A DNA stretch of 64,000 bases from CBDCGJ01 sp965238305 (GCA_965238305.1 CBDEHK010000001.1:1736001-1800000); one strand, 5' to 3'. Counted from the stretch's first letter, positions 17,222 to 27,132 are shown. Notes: generated by a model not told the origin, from the letters alone. Program-made: numbers and translations.

Positions 17222-19288
17222 TCACTCGATATTCACACCGGTACTCAATATACCGACCGACAGTTCTGGAAAAATCACCAGCAATATTGTCACCAACACC
17301 ATGATTACCACAAACGGAAAAGCGCCACGGAAGATATCGTTCAAAGAAACCTGCATATTGCCCAGGCTTGATTTTACCACGTAAACAGTCAAGCCTAGAG
17401 GCGGGGTCAGTAAGCCAACTTCGACGGCTATCACCGTGACAACGCCAAACCACACCAGAAGGTCCGGCGTCACACCCATCCCTAGTTCGCTGATCACCGG
17501 CAAGATCAGCGGTAGCGTAATCAGCATGATGGAAATGGAATCTAAGATCATACCCAGCAATAGAACGACAACAATATACGTCGCGACGGTTCCGTAAAAA
17601 CCCAAATCTGCAATCGCCGCGAAGCCCATCATGTTGGCTGGTAGACCGGACAGGGTCAGCATTCGGCCATATAAATTGGCGGCAATGATGAGAAATAGAA
17701 TGGAGACGGAAATATGACCGGTCTCCACCAGGACTTGCCAAAATATCCGTAAGCTTAGTTTACGTTTTGAAATCGCAATGACCAAGGCGAAAAAAGCACC
17801 CGCAGCACCGGATTCCGTTGGCGTAAATACACCACCATAAATACCGCCGAGGACCACTGTCACCAGGATGACAATCGGCAGCATCTTTGCGACCGCTTCC
17901 AGTATGTTCTCCTGTGGGTCGCCCTTGCGCGACCAGGCAGAGGGATATTTCGCAATAGCCGCAGCGCCTGGACCGGTGGTGTTTCCCACATAGCCTGGCC
18001 AGTATATGGCCATAGCAATAATCGCCAGCGCAAAGGCAGTGGCCAGCAATAGTCCGGGAATGATTGCGGCCGTAAACAAGGCCCCAACTGACACTTCCGC
18101 CACCAGCCCGAAAACGATCAGTAACAAACTGGGCGGGATCAGCATGCCCAGGACCGAACTTCCCGCTACCACGCCCACCGCAAACCGTGCCGTGTACCCA
18201 TGCTCCAGCATCGGTGGCACAGCGACACGGGCAAAGACGGCTGCCGATGCGATCGAAATACCTGTTATTGCGGCAAAGACGGCATTCGCCGCCACCGTTG
18301 CCACGCCCAATCCGCCCTTAATTCGGAACAAGAGCCAATGTGCGACATCAAATGTATCTTTGCCAATATTGGACGCGCTGACCAGAAGGCCCATCAGGAC
18401 AAACAACGGGACCACGCCGAATAGCTGGCTTTCGATAGCACCCCCCGCCGCCAAAGCCAAAAACTTGATCCCGATATAAGGATTGCCCTTTATCAGCCAA
18501 AGACCGATGAATGATAACATTATCAACGTCACACCCACATGCATGCCGGCATAAATCAGGACCAGCATGGCCGCGATGGAAAGGAGTCCAATTTCCACAC
18601 TGCTAAGTTCCATACTGGCAACCCAGGCACCGAAAACCAGCAGGATGCCGAACGCAATGACAAAGCCCCAACCGAACGACGCCTGTTTATTTGCTTCCGC
18701 GTGTTCGAAGTCCTCGACCTTGAGAGAGCGCAGGTCCAAATAAGCCAGCACCAGAAACTCCAATGTGGCCATCGAAGCGCCGAACAGGATCAGGAATTTG
18801 ACCGGCCAGACCAAGAACGTGAACTGTCCTGGAATGCCCGCATAGTCGCCACTTTCAAAGGCTTCCAGAAAAACCGGCCAGGTCCCCCAGGCGATCAGGG
18901 CAAAAGCCGCCGCACCCGCCAGATGAAAGACAAAATCGATTAATGCCGCTGCCCTGGGTCGTTCGCGCTGCAACCAGCCAAAAAAAGCATCCGCGCGGGT
19001 AATGCGCCTTGTGTGAATAGTATTGGCCAATTGCAGGAAGACAGAACAGACGATCGACGCCCCTACGACTTCTGTTACGCCGTAAATTGGCGCATTATAT
19101 AGGCTGCGAGCGGTAATATCGGCGCAGATAATCGCCATGAGGCAAACGATCCAAATCGTACCAATGGAATTCAGCACCGTCGTCAGCACGGTGAAAAGGT
19201 GGGCAGGGTCTTTCCCCGCCCACCAGACATTTCGTGACCATGCTTTTGGTTTGTTTGCTATCGATGCGTTCATGCGTCGTGAATTCAC
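17222..19288 (-). CDS. TRAP transporter fused DctQ-DctM permease
   Basis: 688 residues from a GTG at 19288 (ATG 19273 is an in-frame alternative). About residues 30-200 form the small DctQ-like subunit with four helices (SIGTIWIVCLMAIICADITA, ARSLYNAPIYGVTEVVG). About 235-685 is the large DctM subunit (ALAAGGAIESQLFGVVPLFVLMG..., MLIPPSLLLIVFGLVAEVSVG, LLTPPLGLTVYVVKSSLG). Fused QM permeases are common in marine Alphaproteobacteria. With the DctP-type receptor upstream it imports an organic acid using a sodium gradient. A five-codon ORF (AAGGAG, ATGCCGATCATGCAGTGA) lies just before the GTG and overlaps it, hinting at translational coupling. Confidence 0.92.
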   Translation of the reverse strand: MNSRRMNASIANKPKAWSRNVWWAGKDPAHLFTVLTTVLNSIGTIWIVCLMAIICADITARSLYNAPIYGVTEVVGASIVCSVFLQLANTIHTRRITRADAFFGWLQRERPRAAALIDFVFHLAGAAAFALIAWGTWPVFLEAFESGDYAGIPGQFTFLVWPVKFLILFGASMATLEFLVLAYLDLRSLKVEDFEHAEANKQASFGWGFVIAFGILLVFGAWVASMELSSVEIGLLSIAAMLVLIYAGMHVGVTLIMLSFIGLWLIKGNPYIGIKFLALAAGGAIESQLFGVVPLFVLMGLLVSASNIGKDTFDVAHWLLFRIKGGLGVATVAANAVFAAITGISIASAAVFARVAVPPMLEHGYTARFAVGVVAGSSVLGMLIPPSLLLIVFGLVAEVSVGALFTAAIIPGLLLATAFALAIIAMAIYWPGYVGNTTGPGAAAIAKYPSAWSRKGDPQENILEAVAKMLPIVILVTVVLGGIYGGVFTPTESGAAGAFFALVIAISKRKLSLRIFWQVLVETGHISVSILFLIIAANLYGRMLTLSGLPANMMGFAAIADLGFYGTVATYIVVVLLLGMILDSISIMLITLPLILPVISELGMGVTPDLLVWFGVVTVIAVEVGLLTPPLGLTVYVVKSSLGNMQVSLNDIFRGAFPFVVIMVLVTILLVIFPELSVGILSTGVNIE

Positions 19289-19301
19289 TGCATGATCGGC
19301 A

Positions 19302-20375
19302 TTACTCCTTATTCATCCAGTTGATTATCGGTTTTGCACCCATCGCGCCGAGTTCATCCAGATAGGCCTGCAGCAATTTTTTTGCCGGCAAGCCTTTGGC
19401 TTCTTGATCGCGCATCCACTGACCACCGATATCCGGCAATGCATCCGCCCATTTTTGCCTCTCCGCATCCGACATCACATAAACCTTTGCACCGGCCGCC
19501 AGCATCTTTTTCTCGAAAATATCCGCCAGCTGCATCAGCTTCTTGGAATGGATATCCGAATATTCCCTGCCCAGCTGCTTGAACACGGCCTGCGCTTTCG
19601 GCGATAGTTTTTTCCAGGTATCCAGGTTCATCGCCATGCCGCCGGTATATTGTGCGCCAAGACTTACCTTGGTGATATGCGGCGCCACTTCAAACAGCTT
19701 GAATGGAAATCCGCCGGACATGGAAATGATGGCACCATCGGCAACACCGGATTTGATATTGTTGTAATAAACCGGCAAACCGCCATTGACCGGTACCGCG
19801 CCGGTGCCACGCAACCAATTACCCACCGTACCTGCGGCCATGAACTTTTTGCCCTTCAAATCGGCAAAGCTGCGGATCGGCGTTTTCGAAAACACATGAT
19901 AGGTTTCAATGCCGCTGGCACCCAGATACACCTGATTGTGTTTTTCCCAAGCTTCGGCCAATTCCGGAATCTTGTCATGCAGATTGTTCATCACCTTCAT
20001 GATGGCCGGCAAATCGTCGGATACAAATGGTGTATTGTAGCTGATGTTCTGCAGCGGCATCTTTGAGTTTTCCCAAAGTGTGCCAACCCAGCCCACATCG
20101 GTGATTCCGTCCTGCACAGCTTCCAATGTATTCTGGAACTTGTAGAGCGCGCCCGCATAAGCTTCCGTCCATTTGATCTGCAATGTGCTTCCCGCGGCTT
20201 TCAGCCGAGGGTTGGTTTGCGGCACGACATGGTTTTTCAAAGCTGCGACCCAGGCCACAACCGGCGGATGGCTCGACGCCATTGTCATGTCCATAGTTTC
20301 CGCTTCGGCCCAGTCAACACTTAAAGACGCGATGGCACAGACGCCCAACATTGTTCTAAAACTCTTCTTGAGCAT
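19302..20375 (-). CDS. TRAP transporter substrate-binding protein (DctP family)
   Basis: 357 residues. Residues 1-25 are a signal peptide (cleavage near AEA-ETM). The DctP fold is shown by SSHPPVVAWVAALKNHVVPQ, WTEAYAGALYKFQNTLEAVQDG, the GTLWENSKMPLQNISYNTPF region, DLKGKKFMAAGTVGNWLRGTG (binding-site Arg) and the long C-terminal helix. It delivers an organic-acid-type substrate to the QM permease 13 bases downstream. It is the first gene of the minus-strand block that also holds the nitroreductase and intradiol dioxygenase, so the ligand may be an aromatic acid. Confidence 0.92.
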   Translation of the reverse strand: MLKKSFRTMLGVCAIASLSVDWAEAETMDMTMASSHPPVVAWVAALKNHVVPQTNPRLKAAGSTLQIKWTEAYAGALYKFQNTLEAVQDGITDVGWVGTLWENSKMPLQNISYNTPFVSDDLPAIMKVMNNLHDKIPELAEAWEKHNQVYLGASGIETYHVFSKTPIRSFADLKGKKFMAAGTVGNWLRGTGAVPVNGGLPVYYNNIKSGVADGAIISMSGGFPFKLFEVAPHITKVSLGAQYTGGMAMNLDTWKKLSPKAQAVFKQLGREYSDIHSKKLMQLADIFEKKMLAAGAKVYVMSDAERQKWADALPDIGGQWMRDQEAKGLPAKKLLQAYLDELGAMGAKPIINWMNKE

Positions 20376-20627
20376 TTCAATTCTCCCCTGATAACCGATT
20401 GTTAATTTTTTTGTCGATTTTAAATTGAAGTCAAAAAATTGTACTAATACTAAACCGGTTTTTCACCAGCGTACCTACCGTGTGAATTAGCAATATACTA
20501 TACACTGAGTATTCTAATAGCTAAAGGCTAGCGGCCTGAACGCCATCACCTCAATTCGTATATGTCATGTTCGCTAGCGACATGCGTGCATCAAAGCGTT
20601 GCGATGCAAATGAAATGGAGATCACGG

Positions 20628-21665
20628 GTGCCCATTACCGAGCAATTGATACCAACCATGCTTGTGGGTTCTTATCCGCAGCCGGATTGGCTGGTGAACA
20701 AAGATATCCTGCTTTCAAGCGGACCCCCGCGTGTGCGTATGCATGAGGTTTGGCGCCCACCGCCGGATCTGTTGCTTGAGGCACAGGACGACGCCGCACT
20801 GTTAGCTCTGCATGATCAGAATCGTGCCGGCATTGACTTAGTGGGCGACGGCGAGGTGCGTCGCGAAAGTTATTTCAATCATTTTGCCAATTCCCTTGCC
20901 GGTATTGATGTTGACAATCCCGGTACGGTTCCGGGCCGCACAGGCAAGCCGACAATGGTGCCCAGAGTGGTCGGCCCTATCCGACATGAAAAACCGGTGC
21001 AGGACCGTGATGCCGTATTTTTGAAACAGCATACGGACAAACCGATCAAAGTTACCGTACCCGGTGCCTTCACCATGGCAAAAATGGCATTGGATGATTA
21101 TTACAACGACCCAGAAGCGCTGATCATGGCCTATGCGGATGTATTAAATGCCGAGTTACGCGCCCTGAAAGCGGCCGGCGCGGATGTCATCCAAATTGAC
21201 GAACCGCATATGCAAGCCCATCCTATAGAGGCCGATGACTTTGCAGTACAGGCCATAAACCGCGCTTTACGGGATATTCCGGGACCCAGCATTGTGCATA
21301 TGTGTTTCGGATACGCCTATGTGGTTTCCGACAAACCTTCCGGTTATTCTTTTTTAGCCCAGCTCGATAAGTGCGATGCGACGGCAATTTCCATTGAGGC
21401 CGCGGAGCCACAGCTTGATCCTGAGATACTACGGCTATTGCCAAGCAAGGATGTGGTATTCGGCGTGATTGATCTCGGAAATCAGGAAGTTGAAACACCG
21501 GCGACGGTCGCCGACCGTCTGCGTGGTGCGCTTGGTCATATCGATGCAGAACGCCTGATTGCGGCGCCTGATTGCGGCATGAAATATCTACCGCGTGCGG
21601 TGGCCTTCGGCAAATTGAAAGCGCTTGCAGATGGCGCGGCAATGGTCCGGCAAGATTTAGCGTAA
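20628..21665 (+). CDS. MetE-like cobalamin-independent methionine synthase C-terminal-domain protein
   Basis: 345 residues from GTG 20628 (GGAG seven bases upstream); the frame is open to 20562 but without a ribosome binding site. It is the stand-alone barrel of the MetE C-terminal family: PTMLVGSYPQPDWLV at the N-terminus, then zinc ligands His and Cys in VHMCFGY, Glu in IEAAEP and Cys in APDCGMK. Stand-alone members lack the N-terminal folate-binding half of MetE and act in methyl transfer or as demethylases of various methylated compounds. It is divergent from the TRAP operon, and the shared 250-base gap could hold regulatory sites for both. It may handle methyl groups released from the imported substrate (inference). 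Confidence 0.82.
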   Translation: MPITEQLIPTMLVGSYPQPDWLVNKDILLSSGPPRVRMHEVWRPPPDLLLEAQDDAALLALHDQNRAGIDLVGDGEVRRESYFNHFANSLAGIDVDNPGTVPGRTGKPTMVPRVVGPIRHEKPVQDRDAVFLKQHTDKPIKVTVPGAFTMAKMALDDYYNDPEALIMAYADVLNAELRALKAAGADVIQIDEPHMQAHPIEADDFAVQAINRALRDIPGPSIVHMCFGYAYVVSDKPSGYSFLAQLDKCDATAISIEAAEPQLDPEILRLLPSKDVVFGVIDLGNQEVETPATVADRLRGALGHIDAERLIAAPDCGMKYLPRAVAFGKLKALADGAAMVRQDLA

Positions 21666-21973
21666 CAGATACCAGAACGGTACGTCGCGTTGTTGTTTAG
21701 CCGACGGCCATTGACTGATGATGGATGCTTTGTGCCAAGGTCGGTCATCGGGCTGTGGAGGCCGAATGTCTGAACTCCGACGAAGTTGTGATCTGCTCTG
21801 TTTGGAATAATCGTCAGGTCGCGTGAATAACGCGAACAAAATGGGAGTAACAACTAGCCTATTATATCAGGCCAGCGCCGGTCCCCGATTGTCCGACGAA
21901 CACGCTACTTCTGAACGCAAGCGAACTGGCACGCAAGCTCGATGATCCCACGGTGGCCTAAAGACGCTGACCG
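21666..21973. other. Intergenic stretch after the MetE-like gene
   Basis: About 310 bases with no supported gene, RNA or terminator. Short frames on both strands lack motifs. Confidence 0.4.
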
Positions 21974-22459
21974 CTAGCCCTCCTTGAGCCAGTCTTCCAG
22001 AACCACGATGTGAACGGCGAAATCGTGCCCTTCGTTGGGCTCGCCTTTATGGATAATGCCCGCTACCGCGTCGTTGGCATCGAGGAGCGGCCCGCCGGAC
22101 CTGCCCTAGGTCAGCTTCTGCGTCACCTCTATGAGCCCGACCGTGCTCTTGACGGTAAGGGTGCTGACGACGCGGGGTCTGATGTTGAGCATATCTCCGG
22201 GCGCCCAACCGGGATACCCGACCGCGGTCATGGAATCGTCGGTTGCAATCGCATGTGATACGGATTCAAGTTCGAAATATTCGGTTGCAGGAATCGAGTT
22301 ATCAAGGATGGCCAAATCTTGGTGTGTGACTTGTTCGCTTAACTTCGCCAGGGCATCTGCGCCGTTTTCGGCCGCCAACACCTCGCCTAGGCCAAGTTTC
22401 TCGAGGATCCAATTCAGGAAACGTTGTGAAAGCCGCTCGTCCGTCGATTGATCTGTCAC
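21974..22459 (-). pseudogene. Trypsin-like serine protease fragment with internal amber codon
   Basis: A 117-codon frame from 22459 stops at TAG 22108-22106, but the same frame continues for 43 more codons to a TAG at 21976-21974. Across the first stop the sequence is VGLIEVTQKLT-stop-GRSGGPLLDANDAVAGIIHKG. That is, the catalytic-serine motif GxSGGPL of the chymotrypsin/HtrA fold immediately follows the TAG, where a CAG would be expected. Before it, HQDLAIL fits the catalytic Asp region and MTAVGYPG the following strand. The His-containing N-terminal lobe is missing. A broken protease gene is the likely reading; suppression of the amber codon is possible but unsupported. It sits 27 bases downstream of the large histidine kinase gene. 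Confidence 0.65.
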
Positions 22460-22486
22460 CGGTTTGAAGCTTCCCGACGCCGCCTA

Positions 22487-25400
22487 TTATGCCAGGCCCA
22501 TTATATGTTCTTTGACTTCCAGGTACATCGTTTTCAGTTCGACAATTCGTCCGGCGATTGTGTCCGGATCGTTATTTTTGCCGGCCAGTTCCAGTTCGGC
22601 GCAGAGATCGGCCATCGAATTTGCGCCGATGGTGCGGGCTGACGACTTTAACTTGTGGGCAGCGGCGCCGACCCCGGCCGCATCCTTGGTCTGCCAAGCG
22701 TTGAGGATTTCCGCGACATTGTCTGCCGCCGGCTCGATGAATTCGCGCAGGATCTCCAGTACTATTTCGTCGTCGCCGAACATCTCCTTGATGGCGCTGG
22801 GATCGACCGGAGCGCCGTTGCCCGGCGCCGGCTCTACCGCCTGAACCTCCGGCATTGCGCTGTCCGCAGCGAAAGAGCGTTCCCGGGGCAGCCATTTGAC
22901 CAGCATCCGCTGCAACAACCGCATTTCCACGGGCTTGGAAAGGTAATCGTCCATGCCCGCCTCCAGGCAGCGTTCGGCCTCCCCTTGCAGGGCATTGGCC
23001 GTTATGGCGATGATCGGCAGGCGCTCGCCGCTGTCGGCCTGCTCGGCACGGATCGCACCAGTCAGTCCATAGCCATCCATGTTGGGCATATGACAATCGG
23101 TCAAAAGCGCGCCATAGCTGCCCTGCCGCCACATTTCAAGGGCAACCGCACCATCGTCAGCAATTTCCATTTGATAGCCAAGGCGATTGAGCTGCCGGCC
23201 GATCACGTCCTGATTGGTCGGGTTGTCTTCTGCAAGCAGGATCAACTGTCCCGCCGCTCGGGCTTCGTCCACGCTCGGCACCTCGTGGTCTTCGACGCCA
23301 ATCTTCTCGTTCCTCTGGACAAGTTCGTGGCCGGCGCGCCCGACCGCAACGGCGATACCGTGGATCAGCGCGCTGCGCTTCAGCGGCCGATCGCGGATCA
23401 CCACATGGTCCGTTTCGATCATGCCAAATTGCTCGCCTTTTTCGTGGCTCATGATCACGAAGCGTAGATTGTCGAGACCTACACTGCCGCGCAATTCGTC
23501 GATCAGGGAATGGCGCACCGCAACGTCGATGTCGGAGCCGACCAGCAGGACGATGTAGTCCGCGCCACCCTCGGCCAGTTGCCGCAGGCGTTTGCCGCAT
23601 TCGGCCGGCTCGCCCGCCACGTGCAGCGCGGCGTTCCAGGCGTCGAGATAAGTTTCAGAGCGTCGATGGGCATCGGGGTGTGACGTAAGCAAGAGAACCG
23701 GCACATCGGCGAGATCCGGTTCATCCAGCGGGGGTTCCTTCGTCCGCTCGTGCATGAGCGGTAGTTCGATGCTGAAGATGGAGCCTTCTCCCGGCACGCT
23801 CGTAGCATTGATCTTGCCGGCCATAATCTCGATCAGGTTCCTGCAGATCGACAGGCCGAGCCCAGTGCCGCCGAAGCGCCGGGTGGTCGAGCCTTCGGCT
23901 TGCGTGAACGGCTCGAACAGGTGCTCGATCTGATCCTCGCCCATGCCGATGCCGTTATCCCTGACTGTGAAGCGCACGGTCACCTGCTCGCCGTCGTCTC
24001 CGGCGGGTTCGGCCAGGACATCGACGACGCCTTGCTTGTCCGTGGTGGTGTCGGTGAACTTCACAGCGTTGCCGGCAACATTGAATAAGACCTGACGAAT
24101 CCGCACATGATCGCCCAACACCCATGCCGGCAACGCCGGGTCGATGAAGCAGGACAAGCGCACGTCCTTCGCCCCGGCGATCGGCGCCAAGGTCTCGACC
24201 ACGCCCTCGACCACATCGCGCAGGCTGAGGGGGTGTTCCTTCAGCTCTAGCTTGCCGGCTTCGATCTTGGAGAAGTCGAGAATATCGTCGATGATCTGCA
24301 GCAGGGAAAAGGCGGAATTACGGACCGTTCCCATCATCTGCCGTTGGTCCATATTGAGATCGCTCTCGCCGAGCAGGTCGATCATGCCGACGACGCCGTT
24401 CATCGGCGTGCGGATCTCGTGGCTCATGGCCGCCAAGAAGGCGGATTTCGAACGGGTCGCCGCCTCGGCTTCGTCGCGGGCTTTCTCTATCAACTCCTCC
24501 GCCTGCTTGCGATCGCTGATGTCATAGAGCCAGATCAGCGCTGATTTACGCCCCTCATATTCAATGGGGCTGGTTGACATCAATACCCAAAGAAAAGCTC
24601 CGTCTCTGCGCGAGACCTGCATCTCCACATTGCGCGTGGATTTGCCGGCATCGAGCCGTTTCTGGGGCTCTTCCCGATCAACGCCGCCCGCCAGGAATTC
24701 GGAAGTTCTTATTGTACCGACTTCCGAGGGTTCAAAGCCGATTAATTCCGCAAAACGAGGATTGGCGAACTGGATGATGCTGTCTTCAGGCGATTTATCA
24801 TCCAGCGAAATGCCAACGGCGATGGGGCTGTTTTCCAGGATCCGCCTAAATCTCTGTTCGCTAAGGCGGAGAATGTCTTCCGCTTGTTTGCGTTCGGTAA
24901 TGTCGGTGGCGACCGCGACGGCACCTCCGTCGGCGATTGGCTTGTGAAAAAGCTCGATGGTTCTGCCGTCGGGTAGCCGCTCCTGAGCGTGTAGCGAAGC
25001 CTTGTCGGCATAGCCCAGCAGGCGTTTCTCGATCAGTATTTCGATATCGTCCAGGCCGTAGTCGCCCCGTTCGGCACGAGCGCGGATCATCCCGGCCAGC
25101 GAAGCCCCGACCTGCGCTAGCTCCGCCGGTATATCGTAGATCTGCGCGTACTGTTCGTTGATGACCTGGATTTCGAGCTTTTCATCGACCATGAACATGC
25201 CGCCCGGCATATTCTCAAGGGCGATCTGAAGCTGCGTCTGTTTGCTGGCAAGTTCGTCTTCGGCTCGCTTACGCTCGGTGACGTCGGCATAAGTACTGAC
25301 GAAACCGCTGCCCGGAATGGGGTCGCCGCGAACCTCGATGTGACGGCCATCGGGACGGCGACGAACGGCGAAATACGGCGATCCGTCGCTGGCGCGCGCC

Positions 25401-26371
25401 AGCAGGTCTTCCAGGCTTGGAATAGAACCTTCGTTGTCGAACTCCCCACGCGCAAGATCATAGCGAATCAAATCGGCATAGTCGGTACCCTCCTGGACCA
25501 GCTCCTTCGGATACCCGCGGATCTCGACGAACGGCTCGTTCCAGGCGACGAGCTTTAGATCGCCATCGAAAGCCGCGACCCCCTGGGACATGCTGGCAAG
25601 AATCGTCCTCAGCCGGACGCGTTCTTGGTTTAGCTCGGCGGTTCTGGTCTCGACTAAGTTCTCCAAATTTTTCCTGTAGAGCTCAACCTCGGCCTCGGCC
25701 GCCGCTTCGTGATCCTGCATCTCGTTGAAAGCATATACCAGCTGGCCGATTTCATCATCGGAATCCCACACCACTGGCCGCCGAACATTATCGGCGGTTC
25801 TCTGCTCGATGGCTTCCTGCAGCCGATCAAGTGGCCGGCCGACGACGACGCGGGTAACTGCGATTATGGCAACGACAATGACGCCGAACAGCATCAACAA
25901 CGTCAGAGCGTCTTCAATGAGACGCCTGACTGTCTGTTGCCGGACTTTCTCAAGATCGAAAGTGATAACGAGGCTGCCGACATAATGGATTTTTTCGGCG
26001 GTGACGTAGTTGAGGGCGCGCACGACGCGAAGCTCTGACACCTCGGGGAGGGTGTCGCTTGACCCCGTTTCCGCAATCACATTTTTTGCCCTGTCGTAGA
26101 CGACGGCGCTAAGCAGATTCTGGTTGTTGGCGAACTGGTCTACGGCGGCGTTCAGGGTTTCGGTATCGTTCTCCCACAGCAGCTTGGCTAAAACGATATT
26201 CTGGGATTCGACAAACCTATTTAGGCTGACGATGAGCTCTTCCTTGGCATGGCGATAGTTCTGAATTTCGATCGCTGCGAACAGCAACAGTGTGCAGAAC
26301 AGGATGACGGGAAGGTATATCGCAAGGAGCTTGGCAGTCAGCGATCGGAAGATCGGTATGGCGTTAGTCAA
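22487..26371 (-). CDS. Membrane hybrid sensor histidine kinase (HAMP-PAS3-HisKA-HATPase-REC-Hpt)
   Basis: 1294 residues from TTG 26371, which lies just after GGAGGAG; the frame extends nine codons upstream to 26398. Order: TM1 (about 9-32), periplasmic sensor, TM2 (about 160-182), HAMP, a coiled coil, three PAS domains each ending in TERKxAE/SDRKQAE, HisKA with the phospho-accepting His in SHEIRTPMNGVVGM (about 650), HATPase (VRDNGIGM, RRFGGTGLGLSI), a degenerate receiver-like segment without a phospho-Asp, a true receiver (LLAEDNPTNQDV, phospho-Asp in LLTDCHMPNMDGY), and a C-terminal Hpt (AAHKLKSSARTIGA). It is built for a His-Asp-His relay whose last step needs an external receiver. The CheY-like and REC-EAL proteins upstream on the same strand are obvious candidates. 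Confidence 0.93.
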   Translation of the reverse strand: MTNAIPIFRSLTAKLLAIYLPVILFCTLLLFAAIEIQNYRHAKEELIVSLNRFVESQNIVLAKLLWENDTETLNAAVDQFANNQNLLSAVVYDRAKNVIAETGSSDTLPEVSELRVVRALNYVTAEKIHYVGSLVITFDLEKVRQQTVRRLIEDALTLLMLFGVIVVAIIAVTRVVVGRPLDRLQEAIEQRTADNVRRPVVWDSDDEIGQLVYAFNEMQDHEAAAEAEVELYRKNLENLVETRTAELNQERVRLRTILASMSQGVAAFDGDLKLVAWNEPFVEIRGYPKELVQEGTDYADLIRYDLARGEFDNEGSIPSLEDLLARASDGSPYFAVRRRPDGRHIEVRGDPIPGSGFVSTYADVTERKRAEDELASKQTQLQIALENMPGGMFMVDEKLEIQVINEQYAQIYDIPAELAQVGASLAGMIRARAERGDYGLDDIEILIEKRLLGYADKASLHAQERLPDGRTIELFHKPIADGGAVAVATDITERKQAEDILRLSEQRFRRILENSPIAVGISLDDKSPEDSIIQFANPRFAELIGFEPSEVGTIRTSEFLAGGVDREEPQKRLDAGKSTRNVEMQVSRRDGAFLWVLMSTSPIEYEGRKSALIWLYDISDRKQAEELIEKARDEAEAATRSKSAFLAAMSHEIRTPMNGVVGMIDLLGESDLNMDQRQMMGTVRNSAFSLLQIIDDILDFSKIEAGKLELKEHPLSLRDVVEGVVETLAPIAGAKDVRLSCFIDPALPAWVLGDHVRIRQVLFNVAGNAVKFTDTTTDKQGVVDVLAEPAGDDGEQVTVRFTVRDNGIGMGEDQIEHLFEPFTQAEGSTTRRFGGTGLGLSICRNLIEIMAGKINATSVPGEGSIFSIELPLMHERTKEPPLDEPDLADVPVLLLTSHPDAHRRSETYLDAWNAALHVAGEPAECGKRLRQLAEGGADYIVLLVGSDIDVAVRHSLIDELRGSVGLDNLRFVIMSHEKGEQFGMIETDHVVIRDRPLKRSALIHGIAVAVGRAGHELVQRNEKIGVEDHEVPSVDEARAAGQLILLAEDNPTNQDVIGRQLNRLGYQMEIADDGAVALEMWRQGSYGALLTDCHMPNMDGYGLTGAIRAEQADSGERLPIIAITANALQGEAERCLEAGMDDYLSKPVEMRLLQRMLVKWLPRERSFAADSAMPEVQAVEPAPGNGAPVDPSAIKEMFGDDEIVLEILREFIEPAADNVAEILNAWQTKDAAGVGAAAHKLKSSARTIGANSMADLCAELELAGKNNDPDTIAGRIVELKTMYLEVKEHIMGLA

Positions 26372-26531
26372 AGTCTCCTCCCGGAGCCGCCAATTCAACG
26401 ATAGGCGGCGATGATTTTTGTGACGACGCCTTATTCTTACATGGTTTTCAGGGCTGCTTCCAGCTCGCCCTTACGCGCCAACAGGGGCGATTTTCGCGAG
26501 AGCGCCATATAGGACGGCCGGCCCGGCACAG

Positions 26532-26711
26532 CGCGGTCATCGCTCTGACCTCGTTGAGCCATTGCTTGCCGAGCATTATCGCCGCATCGCTAATACAGCA
26601 GGCGATAGTTTCTTGTTGGAATACCTGAACGCAGTTGATGCTGTGCGCAATTCAGTGGCTGTGCAGATCGGTATGACCGAGAGAAACCATGATATCGCGG
26701 CCGATTTGTGA
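26532..26711 (+). pseudogene. Class III nucleotide cyclase, central fragment
   Basis: The plus frame ending at TGA 26709-26711 reads HRSDLVEPLLAEHYRRIANT then AGDSFLLEYLNAVDAVRNSV and AVQIGMTERN. This aligns by eye with the core of alphaproteobacterial adenylate/guanylate cyclases (HR..LIDP.IAEHHGRIVKTTGDG-LVEF.SVVDAVRCAVE-Q..M.ERN). Neither the N-terminal DVVGYSRLMG part nor the downstream IGINLGD part is present here. It lies in the gap between the hybrid kinase and the CheY-like gene. Two other pieces of the same family lie at 34973 and 48480. Confidence 0.65.
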
Positions 26712-26730
26712 ATCGAGTTCCGCATCTGCC

Positions 26731-27132
26731 TTAGGTGGCCAGGGCCAGTTCGATGTTCTGTTTCATCACCTCCCTATCGGGCGGTTTTTTGATGAAACCG
26801 CTTATCTTGTTGATCCGCGCCTTTTCTTGGTTTGTTTCCACATTCTTACCAGTCAGCATCAGGACCGGTACATTTTTGCTGCCTTCCACGACACCAAAAC
26901 GTAATTGGCGGACGAATTCGTAACCTCCCATATTCGGCATTTCCACATCGCAGATCACAAGATCCACGGCAGTTTCAGTTGCTTGCATCCGCTCGATCGC
27001 GGTGACACCATCCTCTGCCTCACTAATCTCCAGGACGCCTAAGGTCCCCAGAATTCGGATAAGAAACTTCCGGGCAAACGGTTCGTCGTCGACAACAAGA
27101 ACGTGCAGGTTCTTAAAACTAGCTTCGGCCAT
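26731..27132 (-). CDS. CheY-like single-domain response regulator
   Basis: 133 residues, a stand-alone receiver: VLVVDDEPFARK (acidic pocket Asp15/Asp16), phospho-Asp62 in VICDVEMPNMGG, Thr in LMLTGKN, Lys115 in GFIKKPPD. There is no output domain, so it must pass the phosphoryl group on or act by protein contact. It lies between the hybrid kinase and the REC-EAL gene on the same strand. It is a natural receiver for the Hpt domain of either hybrid kinase. Confidence 0.9.
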   Translation of the reverse strand: MAEASFKNLHVLVVDDEPFARKFLIRILGTLGVLEISEAEDGVTAIERMQATETAVDLVICDVEMPNMGGYEFVRQLRFGVVEGSKNVPVLMLTGKNVETNQEKARINKISGFIKKPPDREVMKQNIELALAT

